From Promethearchaeota archaeon (GTDB lineage: Archaea > Asgardarchaeota > Lokiarchaeia > Sigyniarchaeales > SOKP01): a stretch of 36,302 nt of DNA. The stretch's first letter is position 1, and each line of letters begins with the position of its first letter. The stretch lies in assembly GCA_019057795.1 (NCBI GenBank), contig JAHLWS010000010.1:1-36302 (forward strand). Reading direction: 5' to 3'. A program made the position numbers and the translations under genes. Below, piece after piece: positions 17,950-26,883 of the stretch. The notes under the pieces are model-generated. The model worked only from the letters and a program-made list of their open reading frames with translations. It ran no database searches and was not told the origin of the DNA.

Positions 17950-20900
17950 TAAAGTTGAGGATAGTTTGCCTGAAGAGTTCGGTAAGTATCAGAAGTTAAA
18001 TCTAATTTTATCAATTTTAATTTTAGGGTTTATTATTTTATTCTCGATTTTGATAGAATTTCCGATACTTATCCTATTCTCGCTACTAATATTAATCATT
18101 ATCTCGTATTACGAGCAGAAGGCAAACTTTTGCCCAAAAAAATACAGTAAATATATTTTTTTAATTAATTCTTCGGGGATTTTTGCGACAATTGTTTTTT
18201 GGTTTGTGCCTTTGCCATTAAATATTCAATTTATAATATTGATTATAGGATTATACTTAATCTTAGAAATTTTTGCGATAAGAGGTTATTTCGTTAAAGA
18301 GAATGTTTTGATTGCTCAACATGTTTTAGCTGTTTCTAGTTTTGTCATGATAATTTACTCATTTTTCGATATTTTTTCTTTTATTTACATTGATTTTACA
18401 ACAGATCCTATTCTAATAATTTTTTCAGAATTTTTGCTACATACTTTAACGATTCTATCACTAACTTTAATCTCTTTTTATTACCTCTATGTGCGATACT
18501 TTCGAAAACATCCATGGGATAATTTTAATAGATGCATGATGATTTTAATTTTATTAATAGAATTAACATCATACATCGTAATTAATCTTAGAAATTATTT
18601 CTCATTAAGCATACCTTTATTTAGCAATGGTTTGATTTTGTCAACAATCTTATTTCCAGGTATTTTTTTGATATTTACTTTCATAAATTATTTGATTGGC
18701 GTTTTCTCATCAAGAACAACTCTTTCTTATAGTTACTACTCATGTTGGGGTTTAATGCTGTCTATTGGTCTTTCAATTATGTTTATTTTTGCAAGTAATC
18801 TGACAATTGTAATTTCCATTTTATTATTTTTCTCAATTTCTTCGTATTATCTATTGAAATTTGGGCAGAAAATCGAAAAAATAAGCGAAAGTTCAATAGT
18901 TAAGTTTACTCGTATTAATTCTTATTTTATTTTTATAGAGCTATTTTTCCTATTATTTTCTATATTTTTTGAGTTGTTTTCATATTTTGCACTATACGAT
19001 GATATTATTATTTCAGCATATGCGTCATTTATAGGAATAACCTTTCTAAATAACATAATTTTAAAGAAAAAATTAATCTCAGAATCGAACAGGGTTGTAA
19101 TAAACGAGCTTTCTTTAATATTTACATCCGTTTTAATTTTTTATTACTCTTTTCTATATTTTCTCGATTCTTTTTGGATTCTTATTTTTCCTTTTTTATT
19201 CTTTAGCATTTCATTTTATTTACCCCTAAAATATATACTAAACAAAACAACCCAACAAACCTTTATAAAAAGCTTAATAAAGCTAAACAGTGTTGTATTA
19301 TGTGCGTCATTACTCCTTATTCCAACGATATTTAACTTGCAATTAGTGTTATTAGGATACGCTTTCAATGCATTTAATGTCGCTAATTTTACATTATATA
19401 TTTTTTATGGAATTTTAGTTTTTATTCATAATTTTTTAAGACAACTCAAAATTAGAGAAAAAAGGAGAGAACTAATTGTTAAATTACAGATTATCATTGG
19501 ATTTATCGTTACAGGTACCACCATGTTCTACTATCCATATGTTTTGTTTAAAGACACTTCGTATTTAATAATTTTTCCATTGCTCTCTGCTTTAAGTTTC
19601 TTATTTATCCCTCTTATATTTTCTTATAAAAAAGAGTGTTTTAATACCAAATTAGTTAAAAAGACAATAATTCTGAATAGTATTCTATTTTGGAGCATCA
19701 TTATTTTTATACCGTATATAATTGGGTTAGAAATCGTTAGATTAGGGATGGCCGCTGATCCTATCTTAATTATTTTATTTTCTGTAATACTATTTTTTGT
19801 TTCTTTAAAATTCTTTGATCAGATTTCATCATATATAGAATTGAAAGAAGGAATGATTAATATTATTAAGATAATTCAACCAATTACTTGGTTTTTCATC
19901 AGTATTCTAATTTCTATAATCTTTTTCAATCTAAATTTGATCGTAACAATTACTTGGTTAAGAAATGTTATTTTTGCCGGCGCGCTTTTGTTATTTTTTG
20001 TTTTTAACAGTTACAATTTAGTTCTTTTAGAAGATTTAAAGCAATCAGTCTTTGAAGACGAAACAAGTAAGTTAGATTATTACAAGATTTACAAAATTTA
20101 TGAATTTAATAAAAATATTATAATTTTCGGCGTAAGCATTTCACTATCTCTTTTATTTATGTCAATCGTCCAAATGTTTAATTATAACCAATTTTTTATT
20201 GATATGGGTCCTCAATTATTAGGTTATACCCTCCTCGACATTGCCATATTTTTACTAATATTATTACTCGCTCTTAATGTAAGTGATAAACTGATAAAAA
20301 TCGACTTCGAAAGAGTTAAAGTTACTTCTGAATTGATTATATGGATAATTCTAAAATCTATTATATTATTTACTTTAGCCTTGTATCCTATTCAAATGTT
20401 GTTTTTCAATAAAATAGCACTATTAATTCTTGTTTTCGCCGTTTTAAGTCCCATTTCTCATTATTATTTAGAAAGAAAATTTTTTCTCTTAGAAAATACT
20501 CAATTAGCAATAAGAAAAAGCATAGGGGTCTTGTTTTTCTTATCTATTATTTGTCTTTCCATTGAAATTATTTGGAACATCTCTTCTATAATGTTAGTCC
20601 CGTATTTTAATCAAGAGATACTCATAATTCTTGTTTTCGGGAAAATATTTCTATTTTCAAATTATTATCTTCTACGATATAATTTTTTTACAGAAAGAGA
20701 ATCTGGGTTTCATATCTATAAACTATTTGGAATTTCGTTAGTTTTACTGATTTCATACTTATTACCTCTCTCATTAGCTTTCTTTTTACCCTTTATGATA
20801 TTTTTATTACAAAGAAACAGAAATTCCTATTTTCGCTTGTTTTTCTATTTAATACTAAGTATTATAACATTTATTGAAGCAACAGGGTTCATGGTTTCAT

Positions 20901-23900
20901 ATGAACTTCTACCTTCCCTTGAAGCATTATCGATTAGTATGTCGTCTACTATATACTTAATATCTTTAATATCTGTCTTTTTGACATCAATTATCTTGAA
21001 TTTAAAAAGAGAGAATAACTTTGAAAAATTCATACTTTATTTTTTATTATCTTTCCTTTCGTTTATTTTGTTATCACCCTATATATATCTAATATATAAC
21101 ACGACCACCTCATTATTCATTTTCTTGTGTTTGATGGGTATTTTCTATTATCGAAAAGAGGAGAAGCGATATAAATGGTTTATTAAACCTTGTGTCCTTC
21201 TTGCGATTTTTGATCTTATTAGTTTTCTTTCTTTTTCATTCTTTTTTAATGCTAATATATTTACATCCTGTAATCCGATTCTAAGTTTTACGTTAACTTT
21301 AAGCGTTTCTGGATTTGCGTTTGTATTTCTTTACAACGATTCGCCAAGATTGTTTCGAAAGAGATCTTTTTATGCTGTTTTAGCTTCAAATATAATTTCC
21401 TTTCCCGTATTTCTATATTTCTTCTTGATTTCAGTATACTCGCTTCCGTTATTCGATCTAATTATATTAATTATAAGTATTAATGTAGCAGTTGTTCTTT
21501 TTTATCTTTCAATAGCAATTTATCAATGGAAATTGTCATGGGCTATTTGGAAAATTGGTTATAGAATGTGGATAATATTTCCTATTGTAAATTATGCATT
21601 GATAAGCGAAGCATTTACAGGTATAAATGTATTCACAAACGCTTTAAATTTATTTGGTGTAAATTTATATGGTTCAAATCTTTTAGCGTTTATTCTATGC
21701 GTTCTTTTATCCTTACCGTTCTGGTATACATGGATTAAGAAACATTTCACTAATGTTTTATTTATTTCATGGGGCTTATGTTTATTTTTAATCGGTTGGT
21801 TTAGCCAAAATGCTTTTTTTGGAAACCTTGGTTTGAGCTATTTATCATTTATTGGAATCTCAGTTATATTACTTATGCCAATTCTAGTAAGGCTAAGATC
21901 GTGGAATATAGTATCTATCTTATGGATAATATTCTCAACAATCCTATTAATTTTTCTATTTTCTCTATTTGAAGCAGTAGGATTTCTAATTGAGCTAAAT
22001 TACCCTATAATTACAATAGTATGTGGACTACTTTTTATTACCCTCTCGTTTTTCCCTAATTTAAAAGCTCAGAAGAATGTTATATTAATACTGGCCTACT
22101 CTATTGCATTAACGGGAACTTTCTTATTAATATTTCATCTTATGTTTTTGTTAACCTTGCATCCATATATTTCTACAAATATAGCGTTAATTATTATGTC
22201 CTTTAGCTTATTTTCGTCAAGACTTCTAAAATTAAAACACACAATCTTTAATCGTTTAATTTCTACAATTTTAATAGTAAATTTCTCTTCGCTAACATAC
22301 TTTACTTTTAGCTTAATCCCCAATTTTGGATTGTTTCCATTATTTTTAGCTATATCAGTTTTCGGTGGGTCGTACTTCGTATTTAATTACTATAAATTAT
22401 TCTTCCCATCGAAAAAAATTATTCCATTAAGTATTCTTTCTTTTGGAATTTCATCTTCCGTGTCTTCAATTGTATTTTTGTTGTTTCCCGATTCACTTTT
22501 TATGGTTGCTGCAGTATTTATTACCGTAAATTTATTTTTAATTAATTTTTCATTAGGGAATTATCGATATATAATGTGGTATTTAATCCCTATTCCCTTC
22601 ACACTTTTTATATTACAGTTTTTATTTTATATTGAACTTTTTCAACCTCTTTTTCTGTTTACTTTAGCAGGATTAATTTTATACACTCTTATCTTCCAAA
22701 TCTTTATAATTCTCTTCAATAACGAAAAAGAAATTCCAATCGATTCAAAATCCTATAATATTATGAAATTTTTTGAGGATAAAAATCAAATTAAAGTTCT
22801 AAATTTAATATGCTTTTTATTAAATTCAACTTACTTTTCAGTTTTTATCGCATTTATTAGCCCATTTAACATATTCTACCAAATTCTCGAATTTTTGATA
22901 TTGTGGTCTATTTTGACATTACTCAGTGTACGATACGCCGAATCTTCGAAAATAGAAATTGATATCGAAAAATTTACCACATATTTAAAGAAATTCAGTT
23001 CAGTAGTAGCATTTCTATTATATCTTGAAATTTCTTTTTTTGTTTTTGGAATAGCTCTTGATTATTTAGGGTTGGGGTTGATTGAGAATGTTTTATTATC
23101 ACTTAGCTGTTTATTTATCCTGACATTTTTCGATTTCTATTTTATAAAGAATGTTAGTAAAAAGATAATCTATCCAATTCATATTTTTTCGTATATTTTA
23201 ATATCTATCTTTACATTTATTCTATTAAATCAATTCTTAACGATTGGTTTAGAAAGTCTCTTTTTGAACCTTGTAATTCTGTTAATTATGCAATTCTATA
23301 CTGAATACGCCATTTTTACATATTTAAATCAATTAGGTCGATATAACGCAAGTAAATTAAATGAAACCATGATTCAGATTAGAAATGTCCTAATAAATTT
23401 AGTAATATTTACTATAGGCTTTTACACATCTTCCTTAATAACTTCTTTACTAATAAGTTCAAATGAGATTTTTATAGGATTTCCGGCGTTATTTTTCTTT
23501 TTAATGATTCTTTCCGTCATTATGTTTGTCATAAACCATCTAATAAAGTTTAAGTTCAGAAATTCTATTTTATGGGGATTCTTTTTAATGTTTCAAGTTT
23601 GCTTTACGGCTTTCTATAGTTTATCAGTTTTACTTTTTACAAATTTTAATATATTTAATTCAATGTTTTTAGTTTTAATTAATACGCTCTTAGCTTTTTA
23701 TTCTGTTTTCTCAATCAAAAGAATTTTTAAAGAAAAAGTGAATGCTAAAACCATCCAAAATTCTTATTCTATTCTAATGGTATTATCGTATTTAGAAACA
23801 TCTATTTTATTTTACGGATTGTTTAATCTTTGGTTTGGAGTAATTGAAAGTTTCTTAGCATCACAAGTCGTTTTATTTTTTATAAGCATAATAGAGTTGA

Positions 23901-25564
23901 ATGTAGTAAAGAGAATTAGAAGTAAATACATATATATTGTTCATACAATTAGCTATTTCAACATTTCATGGTCAATATTTTCGTTAATATTTGTTTTATC
24001 AGGCTCTAATTTAGCCTTGCAAAGTCTTGCAATCGTGGTTTTTGCGTTAATGCAATTCTATACAAATTATTCTTATTACAATACTATGCGTAAATTTATG
24101 GCGGACAAAGAGGAATCGTTAGTAAAATGGAAAATATATCGAAAAAATCTCATAGGAATGGTAATTTATATAACATTATACAATTATATTCTTCAGACTC
24201 TTATTTTAACCAACATTGAACTTCAATTAATATTGTTTTTATCAAGCATTATAATTCATGCTTTAATGATTTTCGACAGGTTTTTTCTTAAATTTCTTGG
24301 TAAGTATTCAGTCTTTTTAATGACAGTTTCGTGGGTATTTATTTTTGGATTTTCAATTATTTATTTTGTAGGTTGGATTCCTCAGTATTCATTTTCTATT
24401 ATTCCTATTATAATTATTATATTATTGTTAGAGTTAGTTTACGGCTATGTATTAAACCTATTCGATTTTTGGGCTTTAATTAAAGAAAACAAATTAAAAT
24501 TTCGAAATTTTCTTATAATTGTTTCGTATATCAATTTCTGCTCTTGGCCACTGTACCATTTAACATTAGATTTATTAAATATTACTACGATGATTTTAAT
24601 CGTATTTGGAATTTTACTATTTTTAATGCAACTTGATAATGATAACCATTTAAATTCTATTAATCAAAAAACTAGAAAACAGGTTAATCGTTTCAGCCTG
24701 ATTGGTTTTGGTGCATTCGTCTCATTTGATGTGTATTTTGTATTAGATGTAATGGCTCAAACATCATTTTTGTTAAATATTTCAACTTCCCTATTAATTT
24801 TTATGGTATTTGTAGGCTTCTTAGTCAAACCCTTTAAAAAACGGAAACTCCTCTCCTTTGCTTATTGGGCGTTAATGGTAGCTTTAATAAGTATCATTTT
24901 TTACGACTTTTATTCATCTGGTTGGAGCTGGTCACTTTTAATTGTAGGTATTTTATTATACCCATTTATTTTCATGTTAGAGGAGTTAAAAGAATTCTTC
25001 AATAAAATAGTTGATAATTTGAGCGCATTATATCAAATTGTTAAGAACACCATTAAATCTTTAGTTCAAGGAGTAATTAAATTCTTGAGAGTTAATTTTA
25101 AAGTAATTCGTATTATTTTGACTTTATTATTAGGGGTATTTATGGGAATTCTTTTTTCAGATTTAATATTACACATTTTAAACCCATATCATTCATCCTT
25201 ATTAGCTATTGCTATTTCTGGTTTGTCTTATGGAATTATACCCTCACTGAAATCTGAAGACCTCGACGAAATTTTTAAGGAAAAAATGAAGAGATTCATT
25301 ACAATCTGGATAAGTATAACGATTTTTATTTTGCTTATTATAGTACCAGTCACTTTAAAAATATCGCTAATTTTTACATTTTTCCTTATAATATTATCAA
25401 TTTTAGGGCTTGGAGCTATTCTATTATTATTTATATACCGTTTAGAAGAAAGAGAGAGAGTTTCAATAAAATGGAGATTTTACACCTTAATATTTTTCTT
25501 TATATTACTTGGTATTGAAATTTTAATAGGAGCAGCTTTATATCTTGGCGGTTTTGGGTTCTAA
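17939..25564 (+). CDS. Giant repeat-built membrane protein, 2541 residues
   Basis: One uninterrupted frame of 2541 codons encodes a protein that is almost entirely hydrophobic helices, roughly 65-80 transmembrane segments by eye, joined by short charged loops with no sizeable soluble domain. Internal repeats are visible. A unit of about 255 residues (starting Y-L-E-I-S-F-F and containing M-Q-F-Y-T-E-Y) recurs 256 residues later (Y-L-E-T-S-I-L, M-Q-F-Y-T-N-Y), with a weaker third copy after it. In the N-terminal third a unit recurs after 129 residues (I-F-Y-Y-S...F-P, then M-F-Y-Y-P...F-P). A four-helix module of about 128 residues used some 20 times would account for the length. The last 190 residues differ, with amphipathic helices and a final pair of hairpins. 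There are no catalytic motifs or ATP-binding sites. Function is unknown. The start ATG 17939 overlaps the previous gene. Confidence 0.9.
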   Translation: MKSDKVEDSLPEEFGKYQKLNLILSILILGFIILFSILIEFPILILFSLLILIIISYYEQKANFCPKKYSKYIFLINSSGIFATIVFWFVPLPLNIQFIILIIGLYLILEIFAIRGYFVKENVLIAQHVLAVSSFVMIIYSFFDIFSFIYIDFTTDPILIIFSEFLLHTLTILSLTLISFYYLYVRYFRKHPWDNFNRCMMILILLIELTSYIVINLRNYFSLSIPLFSNGLILSTILFPGIFLIFTFINYLIGVFSSRTTLSYSYYSCWGLMLSIGLSIMFIFASNLTIVISILLFFSISSYYLLKFGQKIEKISESSIVKFTRINSYFIFIELFFLLFSIFFELFSYFALYDDIIISAYASFIGITFLNNIILKKKLISESNRVVINELSLIFTSVLIFYYSFLYFLDSFWILIFPFLFFSISFYLPLKYILNKTTQQTFIKSLIKLNSVVLCASLLLIPTIFNLQLVLLGYAFNAFNVANFTLYIFYGILVFIHNFLRQLKIREKRRELIVKLQIIIGFIVTGTTMFYYPYVLFKDTSYLIIFPLLSALSFLFIPLIFSYKKECFNTKLVKKTIILNSILFWSIIIFIPYIIGLEIVRLGMAADPILIILFSVILFFVSLKFFDQISSYIELKEGMINIIKIIQPITWFFISILISIIFFNLNLIVTITWLRNVIFAGALLLFFVFNSYNLVLLEDLKQSVFEDETSKLDYYKIYKIYEFNKNIIIFGVSISLSLLFMSIVQMFNYNQFFIDMGPQLLGYTLLDIAIFLLILLLALNVSDKLIKIDFERVKVTSELIIWIILKSIILFTLALYPIQMLFFNKIALLILVFAVLSPISHYYLERKFFLLENTQLAIRKSIGVLFFLSIICLSIEIIWNISSIMLVPYFNQEILIILVFGKIFLFSNYYLLRYNFFTERESGFHIYKLFGISLVLLISYLLPLSLAFFLPFMIFLLQRNRNSYFRLFFYLILSIITFIEATGFMVSYELLPSLEALSISMSSTIYLISLISVFLTSIILNLKRENNFEKFILYFLLSFLSFILLSPYIYLIYNTTTSLFIFLCLMGIFYYRKEEKRYKWFIKPCVLLAIFDLISFLSFSFFFNANIFTSCNPILSFTLTLSVSGFAFVFLYNDSPRLFRKRSFYAVLASNIISFPVFLYFFLISVYSLPLFDLIILIISINVAVVLFYLSIAIYQWKLSWAIWKIGYRMWIIFPIVNYALISEAFTGINVFTNALNLFGVNLYGSNLLAFILCVLLSLPFWYTWIKKHFTNVLFISWGLCLFLIGWFSQNAFFGNLGLSYLSFIGISVILLMPILVRLRSWNIVSILWIIFSTILLIFLFSLFEAVGFLIELNYPIITIVCGLLFITLSFFPNLKAQKNVILILAYSIALTGTFLLIFHLMFLLTLHPYISTNIALIIMSFSLFSSRLLKLKHTIFNRLISTILIVNFSSLTYFTFSLIPNFGLFPLFLAISVFGGSYFVFNYYKLFFPSKKIIPLSILSFGISSSVSSIVFLLFPDSLFMVAAVFITVNLFLINFSLGNYRYIMWYLIPIPFTLFILQFLFYIELFQPLFLFTLAGLILYTLIFQIFIILFNNEKEIPIDSKSYNIMKFFEDKNQIKVLNLICFLLNSTYFSVFIAFISPFNIFYQILEFLILWSILTLLSVRYAESSKIEIDIEKFTTYLKKFSSVVAFLLYLEISFFVFGIALDYLGLGLIENVLLSLSCLFILTFFDFYFIKNVSKKIIYPIHIFSYILISIFTFILLNQFLTIGLESLFLNLVILLIMQFYTEYAIFTYLNQLGRYNASKLNETMIQIRNVLINLVIFTIGFYTSSLITSLLISSNEIFIGFPALFFFLMILSVIMFVINHLIKFKFRNSILWGFFLMFQVCFTAFYSLSVLLFTNFNIFNSMFLVLINTLLAFYSVFSIKRIFKEKVNAKTIQNSYSILMVLSYLETSILFYGLFNLWFGVIESFLASQVVLFFISIIELNVVKRIRSKYIYIVHTISYFNISWSIFSLIFVLSGSNLALQSLAIVVFALMQFYTNYSYYNTMRKFMADKEESLVKWKIYRKNLIGMVIYITLYNYILQTLILTNIELQLILFLSSIIIHALMIFDRFFLKFLGKYSVFLMTVSWVFIFGFSIIYFVGWIPQYSFSIIPIIIIILLLELVYGYVLNLFDFWALIKENKLKFRNFLIIVSYINFCSWPLYHLTLDLLNITTMILIVFGILLFLMQLDNDNHLNSINQKTRKQVNRFSLIGFGAFVSFDVYFVLDVMAQTSFLLNISTSLLIFMVFVGFLVKPFKKRKLLSFAYWALMVALISIIFYDFYSSGWSWSLLIVGILLYPFIFMLEELKEFFNKIVDNLSALYQIVKNTIKSLVQGVIKFLRVNFKVIRIILTLLLGVFMGILFSDLILHILNPYHSSLLAIAISGLSYGIIPSLKSEDLDEIFKEKMKRFITIWISITIFILLIIVPVTLKISLIFTFFLIILSILGLGAILLLFIYRLEERERVSIKWRFYTLIFFFILLGIEILIGAALYLGGFGF
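23021..24550 (+). repeat. Two tandem ~255-residue repeat units inside the giant membrane protein
   Basis: Unit 1 begins at 23021 (Y-L-E-I-S) and unit 2 at 23789 (Y-L-E-T-S), 768 nt apart. The later M-Q-F-Y-T motifs at 23288 and 24050 are 762 nt apart, so the copies align with only a few small gaps. Other shared landmarks are I-I-Y-P-I-H-I-F-S-Y versus Y-I-Y-I-V-H-T-I-S-Y and I-R-N-V-L-I versus Y-R-K-N-L-I. The repeat is seen at the protein level and is strongly diverged at the DNA level. Confidence 0.75.
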
Positions 25565-25594
25565 ATACTCCAAACGAAAGGTTAACCGAAAAAT

Positions 25595-25759
25595 TTAGTT
25601 AAGATTCTTCTCTTTCCATTCCTGTAAAAACTTTTTAAAGTTGTTTATCGGAATTCCTATCGAATTTATTTTTTCTCGATTACATTTAACTCTTTCCTTT
25701 GAAGGCTGGTTATTATGGAAACTTAGTTCCCAATCAAAATAAGAACTTGATTTTGACAT
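25595..25759 (-). CDS. Small hypothetical protein, 54 residues (copy 1 of a pair)
   Basis: The ATG is at 25759 and TAA at 25595-25597. The product starts M-S-K-S-S-S-Y-F-D-W-E-L-S-F, has I-N-S-I-G-I near residues 31-36 and ends F-L-Q-E-W-K-E-K-N-L-N. The same pattern appears in the protein at 25925-26098: M-S..S-Y-[FY]-D-W-x-L-x-F, then N-S-I-G-I, then F..[FY]-L..W-K.[KR]-N-L. Conservation between two separate frames is the evidence that both are genes. It has no membrane segment and no recognised family. It is convergent with the giant membrane-protein gene. Confidence 0.65.
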   Translation of the reverse strand: MSKSSSYFDWELSFHNNQPSKERVKCNREKINSIGIPINNFKKFLQEWKEKNLN

Positions 25760-25924
25760 GATAAAAGTATTTTATGTTTTTACTTATTTGTAAATTGTAT
25801 AAAAAAATGTATTTAAACCTCTTTAGATTTTCAATGAATTTCGTACTAAAAGAACATAAATATATAAAAAAGCAAAAAATAAGGATGAAAAATAAAAAAG
25901 CGTTAGATAATAAGTTAAATTATA

Positions 25925-26098
25925 TTAGGAAAGGTTTCTATTCTTCCATTTTCTCAAATAATTTTCAAAGTCATCGTCAGCAATCCCAATTGAATTTAAT
26001 CTTTTTTTTTTTGTAAACATAATTTTTGAAGTGTTATCTGTGTTATTACCTTTAAAACCTAACGACCAATCATAATAAGAAACTACTTTTGATGACAT
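25925..26098 (-). CDS. Small hypothetical protein, 57 residues (copy 2 of a pair)
   Basis: The ATG is at 26098 and TAA at 25925-25927. The sequence matches the 54-residue neighbour along its length (S-Y-Y-D-W-S-L-G-F at the front, L-N-S-I-G-I at 34-39, Y-L-R-K-W-K-N-R-N-L-S at the end). The coding strand carries a run of eleven As (complement of 26002-26012) that encodes consecutive lysines and could slip. The paralogues are separated by 165 nt and lie in the same direction. Function is unknown; the conserved D-W near the front and W-K at the end suggest a small helical protein or adaptor. Confidence 0.65.
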   Translation of the reverse strand: MSSKVVSYYDWSLGFKGNNTDNTSKIMFTKKKRLNSIGIADDDFENYLRKWKNRNLS

Positions 26099-26303
26099 AA
26101 TTTAATTTTAACATTAAACAAAAATAAAGCAATACGGAGTGTAAATTTACTAAAAAATTGTTTTTAAAATTGTATTAGAAAGCGTGTACTATAATCTAAT
26201 AATTAAAAAATTCATGCAAAAAAGTACAAAAATCTCTATTATTAACATTTATAAATTCTAAGATTAATTTAATTAAATATTAGTAAATATTTTAGTGAAA
26301 ATA

Positions 26304-26558
26304 ATGGAAGAAAATAGAGAAAATAAAACCTTAAATGTTAAAGATTGGATTATCCTTAGTACAACTATGATTGCTGCTGTTTTAACAATTCTAGCTTTAG
26401 TATGGCAAGTACGACCTTCAAGTGGTATTGTTTCTGCAACATTCTTGTTAATGCTTTCATTTATTTTTTTTTTTGAAATTCGGTATCAACTAACTCAAAA
26501 GCACACTATGAAACAAGAGCAGGGAAAATGCCCTAAGAACAAATTAATAGGTTTGTGA
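26304..26558 (+). CDS. Small membrane protein, about 84 residues, two TM segments
   Basis: From ATG 26304 (GTG 26295 adds three residues), a charged N-terminus is followed by two hydrophobic helices (about residues 16-37 and 42-60) and a basic tail with K-Q-E-Q-G-K-C-P-K-N-K. No family is recognised. Its TGA stop overlaps the GTG start of the next gene (GTGA at 26555-26558), so the two are translationally coupled. Confidence 0.65.
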   Translation: MEENRENKTLNVKDWIILSTTMIAAVLTILALVWQVRPSSGIVSATFLLMLSFIFFFEIRYQLTQKHTMKQEQGKCPKNKLIGL

Positions 26559-26851
26559 CATTTGCGGAATATTCGTTCGGTTTCGGATTTACTTTAGTTA
26601 TAACAGCATTTTCTATACTTGGTTATAAATACCTATTAGATTTCGTAGGACGAGAATTAATCGTCTTATTCTTGCCAATAGTTTTCCTATTAACAACATG
26701 GGTAATAATTTTCATTTATAATTGGATAAATTATTCAGGAAAAATATTGAAAAGCCTAAGAAGTTTAAAGCGCAATCTTTGGATATTATTAGAGATAGCA
26801 TGTTTAGTATTTATAATATTTGACTATTTCGAAATAATTATAATTCCCTAA
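26555..26851 (+). CDS. Small membrane protein, 98 residues, about three TM segments
   Basis: The start is GTG at 26555, overlapping the stop of the preceding gene. The product has three hydrophobic segments (about 5-25, 33-56 and 77-97) with a basic loop between the second and third (K-S-L-R-S-L-K-R-N). No family is recognised. Coupling to the other small membrane protein suggests a two-subunit membrane complex. It is convergent with the TrmB-like regulator. Confidence 0.65.
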   Translation: MTFAEYSFGFGFTLVITAFSILGYKYLLDFVGRELIVLFLPIVFLLTTWVIIFIYNWINYSGKILKSLRSLKRNLWILLEIACLVFIIFDYFEIIIIP

Positions 26852-26883
26852 TTCTTTTTTTATTTCAGAAACTAATTATTTAA

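Noticed and set aside
17011..25564. The long hydrophobic frame as an artefact of AT-rich DNA
   Set aside because: Protein-level repeats, an overlapping upstream gene and 2541 codons without a stop are not expected of non-coding AT-rich sequence, which is rich in TAA.
26002..26012. Run of eleven Ts as a terminator
   Set aside because: On the complementary strand it encodes consecutive lysines in the 57-residue gene and keeps the frame; there is no plus-strand gene ending just before it.
25774..26016. 80-codon plus-strand open frame
   Set aside because: It lies across the minus-strand 57-residue gene, which has a paralogue; the plus-strand product is Lys/Phe/Ser-rich with no family-like features.
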